Positions 22,671 through 28,953 of a stretch of 33,438 nt of DNA are shown one piece after another. Position 1 is the stretch's first letter. Every line of letters begins with the position of its first letter. The stretch lies in contig NZ_AEJC01000124.1 of NCBI RefSeq assembly GCF_000317595.1, positions 1-33,438 on the forward strand, given 5' to 3'. Made by a program: the position numbers and the translations under genes. The notes beneath the pieces are model-generated. The model worked only from the letters and a program-made list of their open reading frames with translations. It was not told the DNA's origin and did not search any database. The DNA comes from Streptomyces ipomoeae 91-03. GTDB lineage: Bacteria; Actinomycetota; Actinomycetes; Streptomycetales; Streptomycetaceae.

Positions 22671-23040
22671 CAAGACGGGAACGAAGTGCTCTTCCGTTGC
22701 GCGACGACCGACGAGTGGCACGACGCGATGGAGGGTGGCAGCCAAGCAGTGAGCAAGTGAGCTACGGCGAGAGCTACGGAACTCAGCGGTCGGAAGAGCG
22801 GGTGGTACTGCACGGTCGACTTCGGTCCATCGCAGCCCCACCTCCTCCGGCCGGTCCCTCGTAAGGGACGTTCCCTACCCCATTGGGGGTTCCCCGTAGG
22901 GGAGTCAGTCTTCTCGGGTCGGGAACCCGGGCTTGAGAGTGACGCTTCTGCGTGCTGCCCGCATGCTGCCCCGACCGGCGCCCAAGACTAACAGTCGACT
23001 GAAGTGTCAAGGTGCCCGTTTGCCGGTTCCTGACGAGTTC

Positions 23041-23046
23041 TATGCT
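23041..23046 (+). promoter_or_regulatory. -10 box for leaderless SUFU gene
   Basis: TATGCT, 6 nt before ATG 23053, with no Shine-Dalgarno. TTTGCC about 16 bp upstream could be the -35 box. Confidence 0.5.
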
Positions 23047-23052
23047 CGGCTC

Positions 23053-23637
23053 ATGGCTGATGTTCTTCCGTTGGTGGAGGCCCGTTTGCGCACCGCGCTG
23101 GGCGAACCGGACGCGCGCGCCGCGATCACGTTCCTCGGCACGGACCGCATCGAGGTGCTCCGTTTCACCGACGGCGACATCGTCCGCTACGCCACGCTCG
23201 GCATGTCGGGCCAGCCCATGGCCGACCCCACCGCCGTGCTCGCCGACCCGGTCAAGGGCCCGCGCGCCGAGCTGGTCCTGTCCGTACGGCGCGGGGTCGC
23301 CGACACCGACAAGGTGCTCCGCCCGCTCGCCGTGCTCGCCGCGTCCCCGCAGGTCGAGGGCGTGGTCGTGGCCCCCGGCGCCTCCCTCGACGTGGGCGAG
23401 CCGCTGTGGCCCGGCGCTCCCTTCACCTCCGTCCTCGTCGCGGAGTCCGGCGGCCTCGTGGAGGACCTCGAACTGGACGCCCCCGCCGACCCCGTACGTT
23501 TCCTGCCGCTCCTGCCGATGACCGCCAACGAGGCCGCCTGGAAGCGGGTGCACGGAGCCCAGGCCCTCCAGGAGCGCTGGCTCACGCACGGGACGGATCT
23601 TCGCGACCCGGCCCGTACATCGGTCCCTCTGGACTGA
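23053..23637 (+). CDS. Suppressor-of-fused (SUFU) domain protein
   Basis: A 194-aa cytoplasmic protein. The start ATG 23053 (MADVLPLVEARLRTALG) is set by TATGCT 6 nt upstream (leaderless); the open frame continues 40 codons upstream without support. The sequence resembles the bacterial SUFU-domain family: ITFLGTDRIEVLRFTDGDIVRYATLGMSGQPM, RAELVLSVRRG, and the C-terminal FLPLLPMTANEAAWKRVHGAQALQERW. In bacteria this domain is found as stand-alone proteins and near toxin/immunity loci, where it is proposed as an immunity-like binding domain. Nothing toxin-like is adjacent here, and it is a conserved single gene in this neighbourhood. Function unproven. Confidence 0.85.
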   Translation: MADVLPLVEARLRTALGEPDARAAITFLGTDRIEVLRFTDGDIVRYATLGMSGQPMADPTAVLADPVKGPRAELVLSVRRGVADTDKVLRPLAVLAASPQVEGVVVAPGASLDVGEPLWPGAPFTSVLVAESGGLVEDLELDAPADPVRFLPLLPMTANEAAWKRVHGAQALQERWLTHGTDLRDPARTSVPLD

Positions 23638-23916
23638 CGGGCCGACCGCCTTCCGACTCCTCGGTGTGACGGACCGCACGACGTACGTGGCCGGAGGGCG
23701 GCTCGCAGGTGGCTGAAAATCGCCGCTTCCGTTGGCCGTGCGGGTAGTTGATCCCGGTGGTTGGTTCGGTGCCCGGTTCGGCGGTCGGCCCAGTGGGTGA
23801 CCGGTGAGTGATCAGCGGACCGACCGTCGACCGGAGCCCGGGGATGTGCGCGGAATGTGACGCGCACACGCCGGACGGGTGATCGTCCTTGACGCGAGGA
23901 AGCACGGGGAGGACCG

Positions 23917-24567
23917 TTGGGCCCTATGAGGGGCGAACCCAGTTGCCCGAAGTGTGGTGGCCGGGTCAGGGCTCCCGGCCTCTTTGCCGACGCCTGGCAG
24001 TGCGCTGTGCATGGGACGGTGCACCCGCTGCAGCCCGTGATCCCGCCCAGCGTCGAGGCCCTCAGCGTTGTGGTGCACCGTGCGCAGGTGCCCGTCTGGA
24101 TGCCGTGGCCGCTGCCCGTCGGCTGGCTGTTCACGGGGGCGGCGTTCGCCGGGGACGACCGCAGCGGTGGGCGCGCCACCGCTGTCGCCTGCTCCGGTCC
24201 GGGCCCGCTCGGCGGAGTGGGAGAGCTGGTGCTCATCGCCGAGGAGCTCGGCGTCGGCCTCGGCGCGCGTTACGCCGGCATCGACGGCCCCGACCCCGGC
24301 CCCTATCTGAGCGTCGAGAAACCGCCACAGGCCAAGGTCCTCGCCGCCGGGCGGCCGACGCCGCTGTGGCATGTCTCCGGCACGCCCGACGACCGCGCCG
24401 TGTTCGCCGGGGAGGCGCTCGGGTTGTGGCTGTGGGCGGTCGTCTGGCCCGAGCAGACCGGGTTGTTGATGTACGACGAGCTGGTGCTGACGGATTTGCG
24501 GGACGCGGGGGCCGAGGTGGAGCTGCTGCCTTGCGGGGCGTTGTCGCCGCGGATCTTGGAGCCGTAG
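23917..24567 (+). CDS. DUF6758-type protein with N-terminal zinc ribbon
   Basis: TTG 23917 (after GGGGAGG) gives 216 aa; ATG 23926, three codons on, is an alternative but lies far from the ribosome binding site. The N-terminus holds a short zinc-ribbon-like stretch, CPKCGG (about residues 10-15) with a further Cys in DAWQCAVHG. The remaining 190 residues are one globular domain with many Trp/Gly segments (VPVWMPWPLPVGWLFTG, LGLWLWAVVWPEQTGLLMYDELVLTDLRDAG). I recall the family only as a conserved Streptomyces protein. The gap 23638-23916 before it shows no clear promoter. It ends in an extragenic repeat and hairpin (24569-24626). Confidence 0.78.
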   Translation: MGPMRGEPSCPKCGGRVRAPGLFADAWQCAVHGTVHPLQPVIPPSVEALSVVVHRAQVPVWMPWPLPVGWLFTGAAFAGDDRSGGRATAVACSGPGPLGGVGELVLIAEELGVGLGARYAGIDGPDPGPYLSVEKPPQAKVLAAGRPTPLWHVSGTPDDRAVFAGEALGLWLWAVVWPEQTGLLMYDELVLTDLRDAGAEVELLPCGALSPRILEP

Positions 24568-24568
24568 C

Positions 24569-24626
24569 CGCGCCCGCGCGGCGGAGCCGCGATGTCACAG
24601 CCCAGCGCCCCCTGACTCCGCTGGGC
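24569..24626. repeat. Streptomyces-type extragenic repeat element, copy 2, with terminator hairpin
   Basis: Starts 2 bp after the stop at 24567: CGCGCCCGCGCGGCGGAGCC, then GCGATGTCACAGCCCAGCGCCCC. It follows the same plan as 6944-6995 (reversed) and 32871-32920. Its end overlaps a hairpin GCCCAGCG (24600-24607) / CGCTGGGC (24619-24626), which may act as terminator. Confidence 0.65.
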
Positions 24627-24654
24627 CTGGCCACCAGTGACCCCGGGCTGGTCT

Positions 24655-24688
24655 TGTAGGGGGCGCCCGGCTGTAGGGGGCGCCCGGC
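24655..24688 (+). repeat. Exact 17-bp tandem duplication with palindromic cores
   Basis: TGTAGGGGGCGCCCGGC occurs at 24655-24671 and immediately again at 24672-24688. Each copy contains the palindrome GGGCGCCC. It lies upstream of the PHP-gene promoter. Confidence 0.85.
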
Positions 24689-24713
24689 GGTTTCGGGTGT
24701 GACGGAAGCGGTT

Positions 24714-24746
24714 CGAAAGCGCGCTATTCTTGAGCGTCCGCTTTCG
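24714..24746 (+). promoter_or_regulatory. Promoter of the PHP gene spanned by an inverted repeat
   Basis: TATTCT (24725-24730) is a good -10 box, with TGACGG 19 bp upstream as a weak -35. The arms CGAAAGCG (24714-24721) and CGCTTTCG (24739-24746) bracket the -10 box and the likely start point, so a repressor site is plausible. Confidence 0.5.
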
Positions 24747-24771
24747 TCTGTCTGCGCCTGGAGCCCGTGTC

Positions 24772-25632
24772 GTGCGTATAGATCTGCACTGTCACTCCAC
24801 GGCTTCCGACGGTACGGACACCCCCGCCGAGTTGGTGCGGCGCGCGGGCGCCGCGGGGCTGGACGTCGTCGCGCTGACCGATCACGACACCACCCGTGGG
24901 TACGCCGAGGCGATCGCCGCGCTGCCGGAAGGGCTCACGCTGGTCACCGGTGCCGAGCTGTCGTGCCGGCTGGACGACGTCAGCATGCACATGCTCGCCT
25001 ACCTCTTCGACCCCGAGGAGCCCGACCTGCTCGCCGAGCGCGAGCTCGTACGGGACGACCGGGTGCCCCGGGCCCGCGGGATGATAGCCAAGCTGAACGC
25101 GCTGGACGTACCCGTCACCTGGGAGCAGGTCTCCCGCATCGCCGGTGACGGTTCCGTCGGGCGGCCCCACGTGGCGACCGCCCTCGTCGAACTCGGCGTC
25201 GTACCGACCGTCAGCGACGCCTTCACCGAACAGTGGCTCGCCGACGGCGGCCGGGCCTATGTCGAGAAGCACGAGACCGACCCCTTCGAGGCGATCCGGC
25301 TGATCAAGGCCGCGGGCGGCGTCGCCGTCTTCGCGCACCCCGCCGCCGTCAAGCGGGGCCGTACGGTCCCGGAGTCCGCGATCGCCGAACTGGCCGCCGC
25401 CGGTCTCGACGGTATCGAGGTCGACCACATGGACCACGACCCGGCGACCCGTGCGCGCCTGCGCGGCCTCGCGAAGGAGCTGGGGCTCCTCACCACCGGC
25501 TCCTCCGACTACCACGGCAGCCGCAAGACCTGTGTACTCGGCGAGTACACGACCGATCCCGAGGTGTACGGGGAGATCACTCGGCGGGCCACCGGAGCGT
25601 TTCCCGTCCCGGGGACCGGCGGGCTCGGTTAG
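24772..25632 (+). CDS. PHP-domain phosphoesterase
   Basis: A 286-aa metal-dependent phosphoesterase. GTG 24772 (VRIDLHCHST) follows GGAG by 8 nt, and the first metal motif comes directly after it, as in relatives. Motifs: DLHCHSTASDGT (His6, His8), ALTDHDTT (Asp37-His38), VTGAELS (Glu), the H in MHMLAY, the central RPHVA, FAHPAAV, and the C-terminal SSDYHG. These are the ligands of a trinuclear metal site. Related proteins (YciV/TrpH type) hydrolyse 3',5'-bisphosphonucleotides or short RNAs; the substrate here is inferred only. Length is normal. It is followed by the MarC-like gene on the same strand after 176 bp. Confidence 0.9.
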   Translation: MRIDLHCHSTASDGTDTPAELVRRAGAAGLDVVALTDHDTTRGYAEAIAALPEGLTLVTGAELSCRLDDVSMHMLAYLFDPEEPDLLAERELVRDDRVPRARGMIAKLNALDVPVTWEQVSRIAGDGSVGRPHVATALVELGVVPTVSDAFTEQWLADGGRAYVEKHETDPFEAIRLIKAAGGVAVFAHPAAVKRGRTVPESAIAELAAAGLDGIEVDHMDHDPATRARLRGLAKELGLLTTGSSDYHGSRKTCVLGEYTTDPEVYGEITRRATGAFPVPGTGGLG

Positions 25633-25808
25633 CCGGCCTCTGCCTGTACGGCACCCGGCGCTGCCGGCTGTGCCCACCCTCTCCCACTCTCGGCTCCGCT
25701 CGAGCGACGGTACTCCCGTCGCCCTGCGGAACGATTGCCCACAGCGGTCACTGGTGGCCACATGTCGGTGGGCTGCTCGCTTTTCTCTCCTCTCCGCAAG
25801 GCACCCCT

Positions 25809-26414
25809 GTGTTCGATCTCGCCATCTTCGGCTCTCTCTTCCTCACCCTGTTCGTGATCATGGATCCGCCCGGGATCACCCCGATCTTTCTCGCGCTCAC
25901 CGCCGGGCGGCCCGCTCGTACGCAGAAGCGGATGGCGTTTCAGGCGGTCTGTGTGGCCGGTGGGGTGATCACTGTCTTCGGGCTGCTCGGGCATCAGATC
26001 CTGGACTATCTGCATGTGTCGGTGCCCGCGTTGATGATCGCGGGAGGGCTGTTGCTTCTGCTGATCGCGCTCGATCTGCTGACGGGAAAGACGGACGAAC
26101 CGAAGCAGACCAAGGACGTGAATGTGGCGCTGGTGCCGCTGGGGATGCCGTTGCTGGCGGGGCCCGGGGCGATCGTGTCGGTGATTCTGGCGGTGCAGAA
26201 GGCGGACGGGGTGGCCGGACATGTGTCGGTGTGGGCCGCGATTCTCGCGATCCATGTGGTGCTGTGGCTGACGATGCGGTACTCGCTGCTGATCATCCGG
26301 GTCATCAAGGACGGCGGTGTGGTGCTGGTGACGCGGCTCGCGGGCATGATGCTCTCCGCGATCGCCGTGCAGCAGATCATCAACGGGGTCACTCAGGTCG
26401 TTCAGGGCGCCTGA
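25809..26414 (+). CDS. MarC-family integral membrane protein
   Basis: GTG 25809 gives a 201-aa protein with AAGG 7 nt upstream. It has about six transmembrane helices and the MarC family features: FVIMDPPGITPIFLALTAG in the first loop, MIAGGLLLLLIALDLLTG, and VPLGMPLLAGPGAIVSVILAVQ. The family was once linked to multiple antibiotic resistance, a link later withdrawn, and its function is unknown. Length is typical. It is preceded by the PHP gene and ends at a very strong terminator (26448-26484) shared with the convergent 50-aa gene. Confidence 0.9.
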   Translation: MFDLAIFGSLFLTLFVIMDPPGITPIFLALTAGRPARTQKRMAFQAVCVAGGVITVFGLLGHQILDYLHVSVPALMIAGGLLLLLIALDLLTGKTDEPKQTKDVNVALVPLGMPLLAGPGAIVSVILAVQKADGVAGHVSVWAAILAIHVVLWLTMRYSLLIIRVIKDGGVVLVTRLAGMMLSAIAVQQIINGVTQVVQGA

Positions 26415-26447
26415 GCCCAGTCGGTCTCGAAGCCCCCGGACACGCGC

Positions 26448-26484
26448 GGAGCCCCCGTACGACATGGAGTCGTACGGGGGCTCC
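26448..26484. terminator. Very strong bidirectional terminator
   Basis: GGAGCCCCCGTACGAC (26448-26463) pairs perfectly over 16 bp with GTCGTACGGGGGCTCC (26469-26484), loop ATGGA. It lies between the stops of the MarC-like gene (26414) and the 50-aa gene (26507). Confidence 0.93.
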
Positions 26485-26506
26485 GAAGTGTGAAACGGAC
26501 CGCGTA

Positions 26507-26659
26507 CTACGAGGCGGTCACGCCGGCCGGGCGGATCCAGAGACGCTGGCCGATGGCGGCGGCCTGCTGCACGATCCGGTTGACGGAGGCGGCGTCCACG
26601 ACGGTGCTGTCGACGGGCGTGCCGTCGACGTCGTCGAGTCGCAGGATTTCGAAGCGCAT
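26507..26659 (-). CDS. Small conserved protein of unknown function (50 aa)
   Basis: ATG 26659 follows AAGGGAG by 5 nt; the longer open frame lacks such a site. The product (MRFEILRLDDVDGTPVDSTVVDAASVN, then IVQQAAAIGQRLWIRP) is acidic in its first half, without signal peptide, transmembrane segment or cysteine. Good codon bias, the ribosome binding site and a dedicated terminator support a real gene. I recall similar short proteins in Streptomyces but no function. It is divergent from the NYN-domain gene. Confidence 0.72.
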   Translation of the reverse strand: MRFEILRLDDVDGTPVDSTVVDAASVNRIVQQAAAIGQRLWIRPAGVTAS

Positions 26660-26959
26660 GGCTTCTCCCTTCGTCTGGTCATCCTCCTGAGGAGAACTGC
26701 CGACCCCGAGGAGGACTACTGGTGGTGGTACGCGGGTCGTCGGTGCCCGGGTTCCATGCGGATTCAACGGTATGCCTGTTACAAACATTCCCTACGCTAA
26801 GGAAAATTTTCGAGAAGCTAATTACTGCTCGGTAAGCGCTCGGTGAGTGGTGCGGGTGGGGTGCGGGCGGGTGCGTGGTGGGGTGCGTCTACCGGAAAAC
26901 TGGAAGACTGATTGGGACCGGTTGTGTTCGCAGCGTGACCGCCGGGACAATGGATTCAT
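26660..26959. other. 300-bp divergent intergenic region with an A/T-rich island
   Basis: Between the 50-aa gene (minus) and the NYN gene (plus). A patch at about 26763-26826 (TTACAAAC, AAGGAAAATTTTCGAG, GCTAATTACTG) is far richer in A/T than its surroundings. It is followed by a G-rich run (about 26840-26888) with many GGG/GGGG blocks on one strand. The NYN promoter is at 26922-26951. Confidence 0.6.
26922..26951 (+). promoter_or_regulatory. Candidate promoter of the NYN gene, near-leaderless
   Basis: TTGTGT (26922-26927), an 18-bp spacer, GACAAT (26946-26951), then 8 nt and ATG 26960. No Shine-Dalgarno. Confidence 0.5.
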
Positions 26960-27856
26960 ATGAACGACGACCTCACGGCGCTCGGCGCCCGCATCGACCG
27001 TACGAATGAGCTGCTGAAGCGCATGCTCGCCGAGGTGGCGAAGACGCCCTCGACACATGCGATCTTCGTCGACGCCGGGTATCTGTACGCGGCCGTGGGG
27101 CGGCTCGTCGCCGGGACGGAGGACCGGCGGTCCTTCGACCTCGATGCGGAACGTCTCATCGACGCGCTGATCGACAAGGCGCGCACCATCTTCGCGGACA
27201 GCCGGCTGCTGCGCGTCTACTGGTACGACGGGGCGCGGCGCCGTATCCACACGGCGGAGCAGCAGTCCATCGCCGAACTGCCGGATGTGAAGGTGCGGTT
27301 GGGCAACCTCAACGCGAACAACCAGCAGAAGGGCGTCGACTCCCTCATCCGCACGGACCTGGAGTCACTCGCCCGGCATCGCGCCATCAGCGACGCCGCG
27401 CTCATCGGCGGCGACGAGGATCTGGTCTCGGCGGTCGAGGCCGCGCAGGGGTACGGGGCGCGGGTCCATCTGTGGGGCATCGAGGCGCCCGAGGGACGCA
27501 ACCAGGCCGAGCCGCTGCTCTGGGAGGTCGACAGCCAGCGCACCTTCGACCTCGACTTCTTCAAGCCGTACGTCTCCCGCCGGGCCGCCGTCCCGTACGA
27601 GGCCACCGCCGGCACCCGGCCCACCCGCGAGGACGTCCGCTTCGTCGGCGCGCAGATCGCCGCGAAGTGGCTGGCCTCCCGGGGCCGTGAGTCCCTTCAG
27701 GAACTGCTCCACGGCCACCCGTATCTGCCCGGCTCGGTCGACCAGGACCTGCTCGTCGAGGCGGAAGGGCTGCTCCAGTACTCGCTCCGGGGGCAGGCGG
27801 ATCTGAGACGGGCGTTGCGGGACGGGTTCTGGGAGCACTTGCGGGCGCAGTACTAG
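26960..27856 (+). CDS. NYN-domain (PIN-like) putative ribonuclease
   Basis: A 298-aa cytoplasmic protein. The N-terminal 28 residues form a short helix (DDLTALGARIDRTNELLKRML), then the NYN/PIN-like nuclease domain: AIFVDAGYLY (Asp38), VYWYDG (Asp90), KGVDSLI (Asp127) and GGDEDLVSAVEAAQGYGARVHLWG (Asp152, Asp154). These acidic residues are spaced as in metal-dependent RNases of the family. The C-terminal 100 residues are mostly helical and could recognise a partner or RNA. The target RNA is unknown. It appears leaderless (see 26922-26951). Its stop codon lies in 17-bp tandem repeats. Confidence 0.88.
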   Translation: MNDDLTALGARIDRTNELLKRMLAEVAKTPSTHAIFVDAGYLYAAVGRLVAGTEDRRSFDLDAERLIDALIDKARTIFADSRLLRVYWYDGARRRIHTAEQQSIAELPDVKVRLGNLNANNQQKGVDSLIRTDLESLARHRAISDAALIGGDEDLVSAVEAAQGYGARVHLWGIEAPEGRNQAEPLLWEVDSQRTFDLDFFKPYVSRRAAVPYEATAGTRPTREDVRFVGAQIAAKWLASRGRESLQELLHGHPYLPGSVDQDLLVEAEGLLQYSLRGQADLRRALRDGFWEHLRAQY

Positions 27857-27898
27857 CAGGGCAGCAGTACTGGCAGGACAGCAGTACTTGTAGCGCTG
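27848..27898 (+). repeat. 17-bp tandem repeats overlapping the NYN stop codon
   Basis: CAGTACTAGCAGGGCAG (27848-27864) and CAGTACTGGCAGGACAG (27865-27881), then a partial third copy CAGTACTTGTAGCG (from 27882). The stop codon TAG at 27854-27856 is in the first copy. Only the first copy keeps the stop in frame. Confidence 0.8.
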
Positions 27899-27969
27899 GC
27901 AGCGCAGCAGCGCCGGCCGCGCTTGGGCGGTGCTCGGGGACCTGGCCTGGGGCTTGGCGCTGCGGTCGC

Positions 27970-28839
27970 TCAGTCGCCGATCCGGTCCCAGAAGCCGATG
28001 AGGGCGTCGGCCGTCGCCCTCGGCTGGTCCGTGTTGGGGGAGTGTTCGGCGCCGGGGATGATCGTGCGGTGGGCGCGCAGTCGTACGGCCATGTCGTCGA
28101 GGAGCGGGATCGGCCAGGTGTCGTCGCGTTCGCCGGACAGGACGTGCTTGGGCAGGACCACGGCGGCGAGTTCGGCGACACGGTCGGGCTCCGCGCAGAG
28201 CTGACGGCCCGTGGCGATCAGCTGGGCAGGGCTGTTGGCGAGCCAGCGGCGGCGCAGGTCGACGCGGTCGTCCAGACCCTCGTCGAGGGCGCCGGTCTCG
28301 GTCTCCTCCGGCGTTTCCATGGCCTGGATGGCGTCCCACACCTCCGCCATGCCCATCACGGTCAGGGCGTCCCGCAACAGCTTCACGCGCTGCTGCTGTG
28401 AGGCCGAGATCTGCGCCGGGCCCGACGCCATGAGGGTGAGCGAGGCGAAGGGGGACGTGTCCAGCAGGACGGCGGCGCGGGAGATCTGACCGCCGAGGGA
28501 GTGGCCGACGAGGTGGACGGGGGCGCCGTGGCTGACGGCCCGCGCCTGCGAGATCAGGTCCTTCGCCAACTCCTCCTGGGCATACGGCGATTCGTCTTCC
28601 TTGGGCCCTTCGCTCTCGTACTGCCCCCGCCCGTCCACGGCCACCGACCGGTAGCCGGCCTCCGCCAGCGGCTCGTGGAGGGCGATGAAGTCCTCCTTGC
28701 TCCCAGTGAATCCCGGCACGAACAGCACGGTCCCCTTCACCGGCAGGCCCGCCTCGATCACGGCGAACTCTCCGCGTGTGGTGCGGAGACGGTGGGCACG
28801 GGCGCCGGGAGGCGGGGTGAAGGAGGGAGGACGGCTCAT
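27970..28839 (-). CDS. Alpha/beta hydrolase
   Basis: A 289-aa serine hydrolase fold protein. Nucleophile elbow GHSLGG (Ser114), oxyanion loop VPGFTGSKEDF (about 41-51), an acidic residue in SGERDDTWP (Asp239 or Asp240) and the general-base His266 in GAEHSPN complete a normal triad. A cap region lies between about 150 and 210. The substrate cannot be inferred. ATG 28839 has no Shine-Dalgarno, but TACCCT stands 6 nt upstream, so it is probably leaderless. It lies just downstream of the helicase terminator, so it is transcribed separately. Confidence 0.88.
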   Translation of the reverse strand: MSRPPSFTPPPGARAHRLRTTRGEFAVIEAGLPVKGTVLFVPGFTGSKEDFIALHEPLAEAGYRSVAVDGRGQYESEGPKEDESPYAQEELAKDLISQARAVSHGAPVHLVGHSLGGQISRAAVLLDTSPFASLTLMASGPAQISASQQQRVKLLRDALTVMGMAEVWDAIQAMETPEETETGALDEGLDDRVDLRRRWLANSPAQLIATGRQLCAEPDRVAELAAVVLPKHVLSGERDDTWPIPLLDDMAVRLRAHRTIIPGAEHSPNTDQPRATADALIGFWDRIGD

Positions 28840-28845
28840 GGGGGG

Positions 28846-28851
28846 AGGGTA
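28846..28851 (-). promoter_or_regulatory. -10 box for leaderless alpha/beta hydrolase gene
   Basis: Minus-strand TACCCT, then six C residues, then ATG 28839. Confidence 0.45.
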
Positions 28852-28904
28852 ACGGGCGGGTGGCTGTGCGGGCCTGGCGGCGTGTGGTTCGCCCCCGGCA
28901 CGCC

Positions 28905-28940
28905 GAAGGCCCGGCCCCCGGGGGAGGGGGCCGGGCCTTC
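28905..28940. terminator. Strong terminator after the DEAD-box helicase
   Basis: GAAGGCCCGGCCCCC (28905-28919) pairs perfectly over 15 bp with GGGGGCCGGGCCTTC (28926-28940), loop 6 nt; one more C-G pair extends it. It is 13 bp past the helicase stop. Confidence 0.92.
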
Positions 28941-28953
28941 GCCCGAATGCGGG

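Larger units (their letters stand above)
22480..23052. other. 573-bp divergent intergenic region between corA and the SUFU gene
   Basis: It contains three TGATTC(A/G)GA direct repeats (22611-22670), an 8-bp inverted repeat (22616-22623 with 22653-22660), a cluster of short alternating inverted repeats made of AGGGA/TCCCT and CCCC/GGGG blocks (about 22855-22905), and the SUFU -10 box at 23041. An open frame on the minus strand (22620-22841, 73 aa) lacks a properly spaced ribosome binding site and has poor third-position GC bias; I do not call it a gene. Confidence 0.6.

Noticed and set aside
22620..22841. 73-codon minus-strand frame between corA and the SUFU gene
   Set aside because: GTG start lies too close to the only GGAGG-like sequence, third-position GC is low, and it overlaps direct and inverted repeats that look regulatory. 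Not excluded, but unsupported.
22850..22910. M-box or other known magnesium riboswitch near corA
   Set aside because: I could not match the conserved core of any known riboswitch, and the structured part lies about 370 bp from the corA start.
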